Source: Planctomycetota bacterium (lineage in GTDB: Bacteria > Planctomycetota > UBA1135). From it: a stretch of 64,000 nt of DNA. Both the position numbers and the translations under genes were made by a program. Shown here one piece after another: positions 28,714-37,755 of the stretch (position 1 is its first letter; each line of letters starts with the position of its first letter). The notes beneath the pieces are model-generated. The model had not been told where the DNA came from. It saw only the letters and a list, made by a program, of their open reading frames with translations, and made no database searches. The DNA is taken from NCBI GenBank assembly GCA_024229395.1, contig JAAESM010000050.1, positions 314,758 through 378,757 of the forward strand. The letters are read 5' to 3'.

Positions 28714-29778
28714 CTAAGCAATGGTGACGTCGTCGCAGAGGTAGACGTCTTGAATGGCGTTCAACAACTGAATGCCTTCTGCCATTGGTTTCTGAAAAGC
28801 CTTACGACCCGAGATCAGGCCCATGCCGCCTGCGCGCTTGTTCACCACTGCGGTCTCCACAGCCTGTGCCAAGTCGTTGCTTCCGGAAGCACCACCGGAG
28901 TTAATCAGGCCGGCGCGTCCCATGTAGCAGTTGGCGATCTGGTAACGAGTCATGTCGATCGGGTGATCGCTAGACAGTTCCGAGTAGACCTTATCGTGGG
29001 TCTTGCCGAAGCCGATGTCAGTGAAGCCAGGGTTGTTCTTGGTTGGCAACTTCTGCTTGATGATGTCGGCCTGAATGGTCACACCAAGGTGGTTAGCCTG
29101 ACCGGTCAGGTCAGCTGCGTCGTGGTAATCCACACCGTCTTTCTTGAAGCTACCGTTACGCAGGTAGCACCAAAGTACGGTGGCCATGCCGAGCTCATGT
29201 GCGCGACCAAAGGCCTCGGAGACTTCCATGATCTGGCGACGCGATTCGTGGCTACCGTAGTAGATGGTTGCACCAACCGCTTGGGCACCCATGTCGAAAG
29301 CTTGATCGACCGACGCGAACATAGTCTGGTCGTAGAAGTTCGGGTGGCTGAGAATCTCGTTGTGGTTCAGCTTGACCATGAACGGGATGCGGTGCGCGTA
29401 TTGGCGCGAAACCATACCGAGCACACCCAAAGTGGAAGCGACAGCGTTGCAGCCGCCTTCGATAGCAAGCTCGACGATCTTCGCTGGATCGAAGTAATCC
29501 GGGTTCGGTGCGAAGCTGGCACCACCAGTGTGCTCGATACCCTGGTCTACAGGAAGAATCGAGACATAACCAGTGTTGGCCATGCGACCGTGGCCGAGCA
29601 TGGACTGCAAGCCACCAAGAACACGGGTTGGGCGATCGGAATGTGCATGCACGCGATCGATCCAGTCGTTACCAGGCAAATGCAGGCGCTCTTTTGCGAT
29701 GGTGGTGCAAGAGTGGCCGAGAAGGGACTCGGCTTGATCGCCGAGAAGGCTTTGGATGTCAGAGTAGTTGGCGCTCAT
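28714..29778 (-). CDS. fbaB: Class I fructose-bisphosphate aldolase, DhnA/FbaB type
   Basis: 354 residues, the typical bacterial class I FbaB length. Visible features are [17 protein letters not shown] near residue 92, [11 protein letters not shown] with a conserved lysine, [13 protein letters not shown], and [12 protein letters not shown] with lysines of the Schiff-base region, followed by [13 protein letters not shown] (phosphate-binding Gly/Ser loop). It catalyses reversible cleavage of fructose-1,6-bisphosphate in the cytoplasm, fitting with gpmI at the other end of the window. It is transcribed away from the region of gene remnants. Confidence 0.95.
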   Translation of the reverse strand: MSANYSDIQSLLGDQAESLLGHSCTTIAKERLHLPGNDWIDRVHAHSDRPTRVLGGLQSMLGHGRMANTGYVSILPVDQGIEHTGGASFAPNPDYFDPAKIVELAIEGGCNAVASTLGVLGMVSRQYAHRIPFMVKLNHNEILSHPNFYDQTMFASVDQAFDMGAQAVGATIYYGSHESRRQIMEVSEAFGRAHELGMATVLWCYLRNGSFKKDGVDYHDAADLTGQANHLGVTIQADIIKQKLPTKNNPGFTDIGFGKTHDKVYSELSSDHPIDMTRYQIANCYMGRAGLINSGGASGSNDLAQAVETAVVNKRAGGMGLISGRKAFQKPMAEGIQLLNAIQDVYLCDDVTIA

Positions 29779-29943
29779 CGTTGAGATTCTGGTGAGGGTC
29801 TAAGGGCAATAGGATAGCGTTGCCGGCTGCGTGTTTTTTGTGGTTTTTGGATGGAGCAAGGCAGCTTTCTAGCAACGTCGACGACAGCCTGAACCCAGCC
29901 GATTCCTTGCAACCAACGCCGATTCTTGTGGTTCTATAGGGAT

Positions 29944-30249
29944 ATGAGATTCGCCACCCCCCTCAGCCTTGGAAACCTCGTCTGCGCCCCTCTGCTCCTA
30001 TTCCACACAGCCGCGGAGTCCAAGAGCCTGAAGGAGGTCGGCGATTCCGGACATTTGGCCATTCCAGCCACCTCGCCCGCAGCCGCACCGCCCATGACGC
30101 TGCGCTCGATTCAAAGTGGTGGCATGACCCGCTATTACCGTGTGCATGAGCCCATCGGCTATGACCCGCAAGTCTCGACTTCCCTGGTGATGGCCTTTCA
30201 TGGCGGCGGCGGCAATGCTGTACAGTTCGCCGATCAGTCGGAAATGTAT
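29944..30249 (+). pseudogene. N-terminal fragment of a PHB-depolymerase/feruloyl-esterase-type secreted hydrolase
   Basis: The ATG at 29944 has AGGG upstream and begins a signal peptide (MRFATPLSLGNLVCAP, LLLFHTA). The following text TRYYRVHEPIGYDPQ and STSLVMAFHGGGGNAVQFA is the start of the alpha/beta-fold LpqC-type esterase domain, with the oxyanion-hole HGGGGN. Similarity stops abruptly about residue 102; from 30250 the DNA belongs to a different gene on the other strand. No catalytic Ser, Asp or His remains, so this is a truncated relic. Confidence 0.7.
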
Positions 30250-30315
30250 GTCACCGCCGACGACCTCCCCGCCGATCATCAAGAGCGCAACTGCCAGAAC
30301 GATCAGGGGGATCAT
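30250..30315 (-). pseudogene. N-terminal signal-peptide fragment of another gene, opposite strand
   Basis: On the minus strand ATG at 30315 starts MIPLIVLAVALLMIGGEVVG, a clear signal peptide or signal anchor, which meets the esterase fragment after about 22 codons. Its ATG overlaps a TGA (ATGA) that ends a short upstream frame (KTIKAKANPQ), as in an operon pair. The rest of both genes is missing. Confidence 0.45.
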
Positions 30316-30405
30316 TGCGGGTTGGCTTTGGCTTTGATGGTTTTGAGCATTTGCATAGCTTGCCCGAGTATAGGCAAAGCAAGGGCCTAGAGTGTCGTTT
30401 GCTTG

Positions 30406-30949
30406 ATGATGAGACGCGCAGTCCTTTGCCTCCTGTTACTGGCTGCATGCCAACAGCCGCTGCAGACCGATCTGCATTGGATCAAGGATTACCCTGCACG
30501 ATTGAAGCCAACCCTGCCAGGCCCCGATTTCGATACGCTGCTGGTAGATGGCTTGACCTTCTTTGCTCCCCCACCATCACTCAACTGGAATCGCTTCGCG
30601 CCCTTCCAGACTTACGCCGCCTCACCCTTTGGGATGAAGGTGAAGGCTTCCGCCCGGACTATGAGGTGGGCAAGATCAACAACTAGGCGATCGAAATTAT
30701 TGCCACCCTAGAGCAACTTGAAAGCCTCACTATTGCAGGCGGGCTTGTGCAATACACCAATCAAGGCCTTGTCTCATTAACCCAAATGCCATCGCTCACC
30801 AACATCACCAACGTAGGCCTACTGCACCTGCTGCAAAGCCAAAGTCTGCGCAAAGTCATATACGCTTGGACCCCAGGCACGAATCCTTTCGCCAACAGTT
30901 CCTAGCCGACTATCCCGCCGCCAGCTTCCAAGTCGCAACTCAGGAATAA
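30406..30949 (+). pseudogene. Leucine-rich-repeat lipoprotein, broken by two frameshifts and a stop
   Basis: The N-terminus is a lipoprotein signal (MMRRAVLCLLLLAAC) followed by about 45 residues in frame. At a C5 tract (30568-30572) the frame changes; after it the text is leucine-rich repeats (ITQLESLRALPDLRRLTLW, then TLEQLESLTIAG, LVSLTQMPSLTNI). A TAG at 30684-30686 interrupts the repeats, and near 30885 the frame changes again, giving FRQQFLADYPAASFQVATQE before TAA at 30947. Three independent lesions make decay more likely than sequencing error. Confidence 0.75.
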
Positions 30950-31146
30950 CTTCCTCCGAGAAGACTTGAATGCTGCTGCTGCGAATTGCACTGGCGACCT
31001 GGATGTACGGCCACGGCGGTTCGCCCAAAGCTCGACTTGCTAGGCATACTCGCCGTTGCCGGAGCGCGGCGGGCGTAGCCGCCTGGCCTCCATCAACCAA
31101 TCACCAAACGACCTGAACAAACACACCCACGAGCAAACACAAACCA

Positions 31147-32106
31147 CTAAACAACAGCCAACATACGCTCAAGCGCCAAACGCGCTGGCTCACGCAACTC
31201 CTCCGCAACATCAACCTGCGGTCCCCGCTTATGCAGCGATGCCCATAATTTCTCAGGCGTATTCAGCTGCATATAAGGACACAGATTGCATGCACATGAA
31301 GCACCCGGCGCGGCAAGATAAGTATTCTGCGGTGCTTCCTTCTCAAAGCGGTAAATCATGTTCGCTTCGGTGCCAACGATGAAGGTCTCACCTTCACTGC
31401 TCTTGACCAAACGCAACATGCCGGCAGTACCGAGCACATGATCACTGGCATCACGCACTGGCTTGGGGCATTCAGGATGAGTGATCGTGATCGACCCAGG
31501 ATTATCCGCCTGCATATCCTTCAAGGTGTCGACCGAGAACAACTCATGCACTTCGCATGCACCGTTCCACAAAATCATTTCACGACCTAGGGTTTCGTTC
31601 AGCCAACCACCAAGATGCTTATCCGGCACGAACAGGATCGGCTCATCTTCAGGAATGGATTCCACGACCTGACGTGCGTTGCCACTGGTGCAGATGATGT
31701 CGCACTGCGCCTTCACGGCGGCACTGCAATTCACATAAGCGACGGTGGTCGGACGCTTGCCGAGCTTCCTGGTCAGGTGCTCCTTGAAGGCAGCAAGGTC
31801 TTCCGCCTTGCAGGAGTCCGCCAACGAACAACCGGCTTCCATATCCGGTACGAAAACTTCAGCTTCTGGGCTCAACAACTTGGCAGTCTCAGCCATGAAG
31901 TGCACGCCACAGAAACAGATTGCTTTGGCATTTGCCTTAGCGGCATAACGCGCAAGCTCCAAGCTGTCACCGACGAAGTGTGCAGCCTCTTGCAAGAAGC
32001 CTTCCTGGTAACTGTGGGCCAGGATGGTGATGCCATTTTCCGTAGCCCAATCGCGGATTTCCGCGGGTTCGGGCACCTCAAGCAAAGTCAGTTCTTGATT
32101 TTTCAT
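31147..32106 (-). CDS. nadA: Quinolinate synthase
   Basis: [4Fe-4S] enzyme that condenses iminoaspartate with dihydroxyacetone phosphate in de novo NAD synthesis. The ATG at 32106 (MKNQELTLLEVPE) is chosen over a start six codons upstream. Motifs: ILAHSYQEGFLQEAAHFVGD, ICFCGVHFMAETAKLLSP with the first cluster Cys, VPDMEAGCSLADSC, YVNCSAAVKAQCDIICTS, ITHPECP, GTEANMIYRFEK, and a C-terminal CACNLCPYMQLNTPEKL. The usual HYYQ is HSYQ here. No nadB or nadC lies alongside. Confidence 0.95.
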   Translation of the reverse strand: MKNQELTLLEVPEPAEIRDWATENGITILAHSYQEGFLQEAAHFVGDSLELARYAAKANAKAICFCGVHFMAETAKLLSPEAEVFVPDMEAGCSLADSCKAEDLAAFKEHLTRKLGKRPTTVAYVNCSAAVKAQCDIICTSGNARQVVESIPEDEPILFVPDKHLGGWLNETLGREMILWNGACEVHELFSVDTLKDMQADNPGSITITHPECPKPVRDASDHVLGTAGMLRLVKSSEGETFIVGTEANMIYRFEKEAPQNTYLAAPGASCACNLCPYMQLNTPEKLWASLHKRGPQVDVAEELREPARLALERMLAVV

Positions 32107-32136
32107 CGGTCTGCAGAAAGACAAGGGTGGAGCATT

Positions 32137-32814
32137 CTAGGTAGCCGCGAGGTATACGTCGAACCTTGTGGTCTTGCCCGGAACTGAGGAGCTTACTCCT
32201 AGTGCCAAAGGGGCAGCAAAGGAAGGACGTTTCACCACCACTTTTCGAACTCCGGTGGCGCGTGCCGCTTCTAACAGAAGCTCTTGATCGAGATCTTCAC
32301 CGACCAGTCGGCGGAACAGGCGCATTTCCTTGCGCGGCAGCGCTGATTTGGGCCGTGGCGGATGCATCGGGTCGAGATAAAGCACGTCAGGTGCAAATTC
32401 CGCAAGCAGGCCATGGGGCCATTCCTTCAGCAATTCGATGGCGTCGCCGTGAAATAATTGCAGCCGATTGCCTAGGGCTTCCGCGGTGGTCGGGTCTTGA
32501 CTGGCATTCTCCAGACCATCAGCAACCAGTTGATGGATCTCGAGCTGGCGCTCGATGGCCAACACCGGGCAACCCAAGGTGGCGAGCACGAAGGAATCGC
32601 GCGCCAAGCCCGAGGTCAGGTCAATCACACGAGGCGGAATCTTGGCTCCGCGTAGGCCAACGGCGCGCGCGACCGCTTGGCCTTTACCGCCACCACGTCG
32701 GCGCCGAAAACCCATGGTGCCTCCCACCCAATCCACGCAGACCTTGCCTTCTTCGCCGCATAGAAAAAGGCGGCCATCGATGCGTTGCAGGAATGGGCGG
32801 GCGGAAGATTCCAA
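32137..32814 (-). CDS. rsmJ: 16S rRNA (guanine-1516-N2)-methyltransferase
   Basis: 225-residue SAM-dependent methyltransferase with the RsmJ pattern: VDWVGGTMGFRRRRGGGKGQ, ARAVGLRG, then motif I VIDLTSGLARDSFVLATLG, AIERQLEIHQLVADGLENA, the D-P-M motif VLYLDPMHPPRPKSALPRKE, and VVVKRPSFAAPL. It modifies 16S rRNA in the cytoplasm. nadA follows after 30 bases and the DUF3568-like lipoprotein gene precedes it by 3 bases, so the block may be one transcript. Confidence 0.93.
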   Translation of the reverse strand: MESSARPFLQRIDGRLFLCGEEGKVCVDWVGGTMGFRRRRGGGKGQAVARAVGLRGAKIPPRVIDLTSGLARDSFVLATLGCPVLAIERQLEIHQLVADGLENASQDPTTAEALGNRLQLFHGDAIELLKEWPHGLLAEFAPDVLYLDPMHPPRPKSALPRKEMRLFRRLVGEDLDQELLLEAARATGVRKVVVKRPSFAAPLALGVSSSVPGKTTRFDVYLAAT

Positions 32815-32817
32815 TCG

Positions 32818-33210
32818 TTATTGCACGCGGAATGCGATGCGGTCGGCAGTGGCCTGCGCGACATCGAGGTCCGGCGAGGTCTCACGCCACTTGCGCGCCT
32901 TGACGACGATGCGCGTGGTGGTGTCGGTGACGCCGGTCAGAAAGACTTCTACTTCAACACCATCGACGGTGGCTGAGACGAAGGCTTCCCTGATCCCCAT
33001 GTCTTCCATGGTGACTTCGCCACCATCTTCAAGGTGCTCCTGGGTGGCTTCGTAGACTTCATCCAAATCGGCATCGACGTACAATTCAACGGAGTCTTCA
33101 CCGAGCACGTACATGGCACCGGCGCCTATGCCAGCACCGACGACCAGCACACAGGAAGGAGCGGCCAGTAGGGTGACTAGCAAGAAAACAGAGGGGGCGA
33201 TCTTGTTCAT
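32818..33210 (-). CDS. DUF3568-like lipoprotein
   Basis: 130 residues from ATG at 33210. Lipoprotein signal MNKIAPSVFLLVTLLAAPSC with lipobox LAAPSC, then a Gly-rich hydrophobic strand (VVGAGIGAGAMYVLGE) and a small alpha-beta domain (ELYVDADLDEVYEATQEHL, then FVSATVDGVEVEVFL, TTRIVVKAR) as in DUF3568 proteins. The function of that family is unknown. The start overlaps the stop of the upstream HlyD-like chimera gene (ATGA at 33207-33210), so the two are coupled and likely act together at the envelope. Confidence 0.85.
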   Translation of the reverse strand: MNKIAPSVFLLVTLLAAPSCVLVVGAGIGAGAMYVLGEDSVELYVDADLDEVYEATQEHLEDGGEVTMEDMGIREAFVSATVDGVEVEVFLTGVTDTTTRIVVKARKWRETSPDLDVAQATADRIAFRVQ

Positions 33211-35231
33211 TTGCTTTCGTGTACGGACGACAACGGCGCAGTGATGCGTAATTCCAGCTGCGATGCATTTTCCAAACTGATGCCATCGCTGCCGTCCAGC
33301 CACCCGACCGGCAAGCGCAAACGCAACAAGGTCAGCCCCGTAGGCAATGATTCGGCTGCGAGGATCTTGGTCGGCATCCAGCTAGACCGTTGCGGTCTAC
33401 GCAGCCTTGCAACCCCTTGCAGGTAGATCGGATCCCAATCGGCGGTAGCCAAGACGGCCTCGACTTGGCCCGAAGCCGACTTGCGTAACTGACCGACCAC
33501 TTCGCCGGCGCTGGTCGAGCCGTTCTCAGGAATGCGCCTCACGAACAAGCCGGAATCCTGAGCAACGACAGGGATGGTCGTGGCTGCAACTTGCGGCTGC
33601 TTCATCCGCAGTTGGATCGCTTCGATTCGCGATTGCCACAGTGGATCTTCGGCAACGCGTGGCACTTCATAAGCCAAAGCCGTTTCGACAATTGCTTGCT
33701 GTTTATTGATCTTGGTGGCGGCTTGTGCAAGTTGTTCCTTCGCAGCTTGCAGATTTTCCCAATCGGAGCGGATCTCACGGAAACTCAAGATGCCGTCTTG
33801 CGCCAACTTCAACTGCCGTTGGTAGATGTCATTCAGCTCGGCAACACGTACTGTCAGATTGGTCTCCGCTTGTTTTGCATCACTGACCGCCGACCGTGCT
33901 TCAACAATTCGTGTGGCAGCATCGGAGTTGGCCAGAGTCTGCAAGTCGGCGATCTCGCTGTAGACCTCATCCAGTTGCGCTTGCAAGGCATCCAAGTCCG
34001 GCGCCTCGACCGCAGAGGCCTGCGTGATATGCGCAATCACATCGCCTTTTTGCACTCGATTGGTCTCTGGCAAACGCCACGCCAGCACTCCCGCGGCCGG
34101 CGCGCTGTAGTCCAGGATCTCCCAACTCAAATGCGCATCCAAGGACAACTCCGGTGGAGGTGCAGGCGGCAACGCCACCACCATTGAGGGCGGTTGCACG
34201 GGCTCCTCCACTTGCTCTTGCTTCACCAAGGCGGGCGGGTAGAAATAGTCGCGCCCGTATCGCTTCCATAGATCAAAAACGATGAAGCCGAGCAAAGCCA
34301 ACAGCAATACATCGCGGAAACCGAATCCACGCCTGCGTTCGACCACCACCGCTGAAGGCGTTGGCATGGACCGTTCGCGAGCTTGCGAATCTTGCAAAAG
34401 AGAGGCAACGACGTCGGCGTGCACGGTGGCGACGTCTTTCGCTGGAGTCTTCACTTCAGCATCCATTTCTGCAGCGGGCCGCTCCTCTTTGCCCGGTATC
34501 GAATCGACGGGGGCCGGGGATTCCTTCGCAGCAGGCGGTGCGACGGCTGCGGTGAAGGGTTGATCAACCGCTTCGGTGACGAGCTCGAAGATATCGTCCG
34601 GGGCCACTTCCACCGCGGCCTCAACTTCCGGGACCGGCGGCACCGGCGGCAACTCGGCAAGCTTGCTGCCCCAGATCTGCTCCTGCAATGCTGTCGTAGC
34701 TTGCAACCGTTCCGTGCCAACCTGTTCGATCCACTTATTGCGCTGCCAACGGCTTAACGCTCCTTCGGTGAACTCAAGGCCGAACACATCCATGCAGGCC
34801 AAGCTAGCCACTCCGCGACTTGCAAGGTAACGCAAGAACAGGTGCTCTCGACGCTCTTGCTCCTGCAACTCCGCCACCGGGCGCGCCGTGGCCAGAGTCT
34901 TTTGCCAGGCCGCAGCCAACGCCAGTTGATTCTCATTCCAACTGACTACGTTGCCATCCCAGCCAGGCGCCACGCGAGCTCCACTTCCCCAGCAGAAGAT
35001 TGGCAGACAAGCGGTGCGTTCATGGCGCCTCAGAGTCTCAATGACCTTGGTGCCACCGACGGCAACTAGCAGTCCAGGCACATCTTGACCAGCGTCGAGC
35101 TCGGCCAAAAAGGAATCCAATTCACGACCTTCCGCGACACCACGCGGATGCTCCACCAAACGCACGACCTCGGCAGGAGGTGCTTCATCAGCGGTAACGA
35201 AAACGACGCGAGCTAGCAGGTCGACGGTCAT
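33207..35231 (-). CDS. Receiver-like/HlyD chimera: cytoplasmic alpha-beta domain, Pro-rich linker, TM helix, periplasmic adaptor
   Basis: 674 residues. Residues 1-115 look like a receiver-type alpha-beta domain (LLARVVFVTADEAP, GLLVAVGGTKVIETLRRHERTACLP) but the phospho-Asp strand reads LLVAVGG, so it is not a standard receiver. Residues 115-195 may be a helical module. Residues 195-300 are Pro/Ala/Glu-rich and disordered-looking. One TM helix follows (about 307-323, DVLLLALLGFIVFDLW). The periplasmic part has a split lipoyl/barrel-sandwich domain: residues 370-405 (YSAPAAGVLAWRLPETNRVQ, KGDVIAHI), a coiled-coil hairpin (410-525) and a return strand (PVVAQDSGLFVRRIPENG). This is HlyD/MFP-like from the TM on. 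No partner ABC or RND pump is adjacent. Confidence 0.8.
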   Translation of the reverse strand: MTVDLLARVVFVTADEAPPAEVVRLVEHPRGVAEGRELDSFLAELDAGQDVPGLLVAVGGTKVIETLRRHERTACLPIFCWGSGARVAPGWDGNVVSWNENQLALAAAWQKTLATARPVAELQEQERREHLFLRYLASRGVASLACMDVFGLEFTEGALSRWQRNKWIEQVGTERLQATTALQEQIWGSKLAELPPVPPVPEVEAAVEVAPDDIFELVTEAVDQPFTAAVAPPAAKESPAPVDSIPGKEERPAAEMDAEVKTPAKDVATVHADVVASLLQDSQARERSMPTPSAVVVERRRGFGFRDVLLLALLGFIVFDLWKRYGRDYFYPPALVKQEQVEEPVQPPSMVVALPPAPPPELSLDAHLSWEILDYSAPAAGVLAWRLPETNRVQKGDVIAHITQASAVEAPDLDALQAQLDEVYSEIADLQTLANSDAATRIVEARSAVSDAKQAETNLTVRVAELNDIYQRQLKLAQDGILSFREIRSDWENLQAAKEQLAQAATKINKQQAIVETALAYEVPRVAEDPLWQSRIEAIQLRMKQPQVAATTIPVVAQDSGLFVRRIPENGSTSAGEVVGQLRKSASGQVEAVLATADWDPIYLQGVARLRRPQRSSWMPTKILAAESLPTGLTLLRLRLPVGWLDGSDGISLENASQLELRITAPLSSVHESK

Positions 35232-35262
35232 GAGAGGAACGGCGGCTGCGCAGTAGGTGGAC

Positions 35263-36462
35263 TCAGCCGATTCGGTAAGACCGTTCTAACAAATTCGATG
35301 CCTCGTCGAGGCCGTTGCCGCAATGGAAAAGTTCGGCGAGCACGTCGCCGGCTTTGACTTCCATGCCGACCTTGGCGAGCACCCTGAGGCCGACGCCATG
35401 ATGCACCGCATCGGAAGCGCGTTGACGGCCAGCTCCTAAACGGAAGGCGGCACGCCCAATGCCTTCGGCACTGCACTCCTGCACCACACCACTGGCCGAC
35501 GCGAGCAGGTCCACTTGCTCGCAACCGCCGCCGTGCAGTGCCTGACTCAGGTCACCACCTTGGGCGTCGACCATACGCTGCCAATACGGCAATGCAGCCC
35601 CTCTTTGCAGCTGCTCGCGTGCGGACTCGCCAAGGCCACTGAGTTCCACCACCAAGTCAACCAGATCCTCCGGGCCATGACCTTGCAGCGTTGCGATGGA
35701 CTCCTCTACCTCGAGTGCATTGCCGACGGCATGCCCGAGCGGCTGCGACATGTCGGTCAATAAAGCTGAGGTCTGACAACCTGCACCATTGCCCACTTCC
35801 ACCAGGGAATCGGCCAGGGCTTTGGCGCTGCCTTGATCCTTCATGAAAGCACCGCTGCCGTATTTGACATCCAAGACCAAGCTCTCCAGTCCGGCGACCA
35901 ACTTCTTCGACAGAATTGAGGCGGTAATCAACGGAATCGACGGCACCGTGCCGGTCTCATTACGCGTGGCATAAAGAATGCGGTCGGCAGGAGCGATATC
36001 AGGGGTCTGGCCGGTGATGAAGCACCCCACTTGGGCTAAGACTTGATGCAACTCCTGCTGACTGAGATCGGTGCGATAACCAGGGATGGCCTCAAGCTTG
36101 TCGAGCGTGCCGCCAGTGATGCCAAGACCACGCCCCGACAACATAGGCACCTTCTTGCCGAGACTCGCCCACAGCGGCGCCAGGATCAGGGAGACCTTGT
36201 CACCGACGCCTCCAGTGGAATGCTTATCGACGAAGGGACCGTCGATCCCCGGCCACGCCAGGGTGGTGCCGCTATCGGTCATGGCTTTGGTCAACAAGAC
36301 CGTCTCAGCAGCTGTCATGCCACCCTTCATCACGAAGGCCAGCCAGGCTCCTATTTGAGCCGGAGAGACGGATCCATCCAGCACTCCATCGACGAATCCG
36401 CGGATTTCCGACTCGCCTTGTTCTATGCCTTCGCGGCGCTGTTCCAGCCAGATATCAATCAT
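35263..36462 (-). CDS. deoA: Thymidine/pyrimidine-nucleoside phosphorylase
   Basis: Cytoplasmic nucleoside salvage enzyme that phosphorolyses thymidine, deoxyuridine or uridine. The ATG at 36462 (MIDIWLEQRREG) is preferred; upstream in-frame residues do not resemble the family. Motifs: FVMKGGMTAAETVLLTKAM, DKHSTGGVGDKVSLILAP, MLSGRGLGITGGTLDKLE, TRNETGTVPSIPLITASI, and LDVKYGSGAFMKD. The 399-residue length is slightly short of usual; the C-terminal domain is complete with LFHCGNGLDEA. It is divergent from the porin triad. Confidence 0.93.
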   Translation of the reverse strand: MIDIWLEQRREGIEQGESEIRGFVDGVLDGSVSPAQIGAWLAFVMKGGMTAAETVLLTKAMTDSGTTLAWPGIDGPFVDKHSTGGVGDKVSLILAPLWASLGKKVPMLSGRGLGITGGTLDKLEAIPGYRTDLSQQELHQVLAQVGCFITGQTPDIAPADRILYATRNETGTVPSIPLITASILSKKLVAGLESLVLDVKYGSGAFMKDQGSAKALADSLVEVGNGAGCQTSALLTDMSQPLGHAVGNALEVEESIATLQGHGPEDLVDLVVELSGLGESAREQLQRGAALPYWQRMVDAQGGDLSQALHGGGCEQVDLLASASGVVQECSAEGIGRAAFRLGAGRQRASDAVHHGVGLRVLAKVGMEVKAGDVLAELFHCGNGLDEASNLLERSYRIG

Positions 36463-36520
36463 GTCGGCATAGGCTAACGGCTCCGGATGCCTGTATCTGC
36501 GAAGAAAAAACCAAAAAGGC

Positions 36521-36548
36521 TTGCACAATACCGACTGGAAGGTAGACT
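36521..36548 (+). promoter_or_regulatory. Sigma-70-like promoter of the porin triad
   Basis: TTGCAC (36521-36526) and TAGACT (36543-36548) are separated by 16 bases and resemble -35 and -10 boxes. The Fur-box-like palindrome lies about 15 bases downstream of the -10 box, where bound repressor would block initiation. Confidence 0.45.
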
Positions 36549-36562
36549 TTGCCCGCGAGTTT

Positions 36563-36583
36563 TAATGAGAATGCGTCTCATTA
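36563..36583. promoter_or_regulatory. Fur-box-like operator
   Basis: TAATGAGA-ATGCG-TCTCATTA is a perfect 8-bp inverted repeat with a five-base centre. The inner 19 bases (36564-36582) have the length and outer sequence of a classical Fur box (AATGAGAAT...TCTCATT). It lies 23 bases upstream of the porin start. Iron (Fur) control is inferred; another Fur-family protein such as Zur or Mur could also bind. Confidence 0.65.
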
Positions 36584-36605
36584 TCAATAGCTCAAATTCG
36601 AAATA

Positions 36606-37745
36606 ATGAAAAACACCACTCTTCTCACCTTGGCGTCGACCGCTCTGCTGGCCGGACCACTCTCCGCACAAGACCCTCAGGTGCCTAGCAATGAGGAACT
36701 CGCTCGCCGCATTGACGTGCTTGGCGAGGCCATCGATTTCAGCGGCAACAACAGCAAGTTCTCCTTTGGGGGTTACGGTGAAGCCACCTATCGCAACTGG
36801 GCTTCCAAGACCGATGGCGGCGCCCCATCGGGTAAATCCGATGAGTTCGACCTGCACCGCGTGGTCTTCTACTTCGGCTACCAGTTCGACGATGTCTGGT
36901 CCTTCAACTCCGAGATCGAATATGAACACACCGATCAACTCGCAGTTGAGTTCGCGCAGATCGACGGTCACTTCAGCGATGCGTTGAACTTCCGCGGCGG
37001 TCATGTGCTGATCCCGATGGGCATCGTCAACCAGATGCACGAGCCCACTACCTTCTTCAGCGCACGTCGCCCTTTGGTGGAACGCTACATCCTCCCCTCC
37101 ACCTGGCACGAGAACGGCGTCGGCACCTTCGGTGCATCCGGTGACTTGAGCTGGGAGGCTTACATTGTCAACGGTTTCGATGCCGCCGGGTTTGATCCAT
37201 CCAGCAGCGGTCTGCGCGGTGGTCGTCAAGGCGGCGACAAAGCAGGTGCAGAAGACCTTGCCTTGACCGGTCGCTTGGATTGGCGCGGCGTAGATGGTCT
37301 GCTGCTCGGCGGCTCCTTCTATCAAGGTGATTCCAGCCAAGGTGTTGGCGCCAACGATTTCGGCGTGACCGTAACCGAGCTTCACGCCCAATACGATCAC
37401 GGCCCGATGCGTTTCCGCGCCTTGTGGGCCGATGCCACCATCGACGATGCCGACCTGCTCGCCACGCCATCTGCAAGTGATGACCTGAGCGGTTGGTACT
37501 TGGAGGGCGGCTACGACGTCTTCGCAAACTCCGATAACGGTCAATCCCTGACCCCATTCTTGCGTTACGAGCAATACGACCTACTCGAGAGCACCAGTGC
37601 CGATACCGCAGTCACCGCAATGGTGGTCGGTGTGGCTTACCAGCCTCAAGAGAACGTCACTTTCAAGTTGGACTACATGGATCTCGGTAACGATGCCGAC
37701 ACCCAAGTCGACGTAATCGAGTTCACCATCGGGTGGGCATTCTAG
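36606..37745 (+). CDS. Outer-membrane porin (OprO/P-like beta-barrel), first gene of the putative iron triad
   Basis: 379 residues. Signal peptide MKNTTLLTLASTALLAGPLSAQ, then a short coiled segment (NEELARRIDVLGEAI) and amphipathic beta-strands (FGGYGEATYRNW, RVVFYFGYQFDDVWSF, NSEIEYEH, RGGHVLIPMGIVNQMHEPTTFF), ending FTIGWAF with a C-terminal Phe as is usual for barrels. The HEPTTFFSARRP stretch resembles phosphate-selective porin-type proteins. A Fur-box-like operator precedes it and the FMN-binding gene follows after 10 bases. Confidence 0.85.
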   Translation: MKNTTLLTLASTALLAGPLSAQDPQVPSNEELARRIDVLGEAIDFSGNNSKFSFGGYGEATYRNWASKTDGGAPSGKSDEFDLHRVVFYFGYQFDDVWSFNSEIEYEHTDQLAVEFAQIDGHFSDALNFRGGHVLIPMGIVNQMHEPTTFFSARRPLVERYILPSTWHENGVGTFGASGDLSWEAYIVNGFDAAGFDPSSSGLRGGRQGGDKAGAEDLALTGRLDWRGVDGLLLGGSFYQGDSSQGVGANDFGVTVTELHAQYDHGPMRFRALWADATIDDADLLATPSASDDLSGWYLEGGYDVFANSDNGQSLTPFLRYEQYDLLESTSADTAVTAMVVGVAYQPQENVTFKLDYMDLGNDADTQVDVIEFTIGWAF

Positions 37746-37755
37746 GAACAAAGTG

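Noticed and set aside
28750-29784. 344-codon plus-strand frame opposite fbaB
   Set aside because: fbaB has full family signatures on the minus strand; the plus frame shows no domain and follows the wobble positions of the real gene.
30950-31146. Short plus-strand frame after the LRR remnant (MLLLRIALATWMYGHGG)
   Set aside because: About 48 codons with Arg-rich text and no ribosome site; nothing else is seen in this interval, which appears non-coding.
36474-37574. 366-codon minus-strand frame opposite the porin
   Set aside because: The porin on the plus strand has signal peptide and barrel strands; the minus frame has none.
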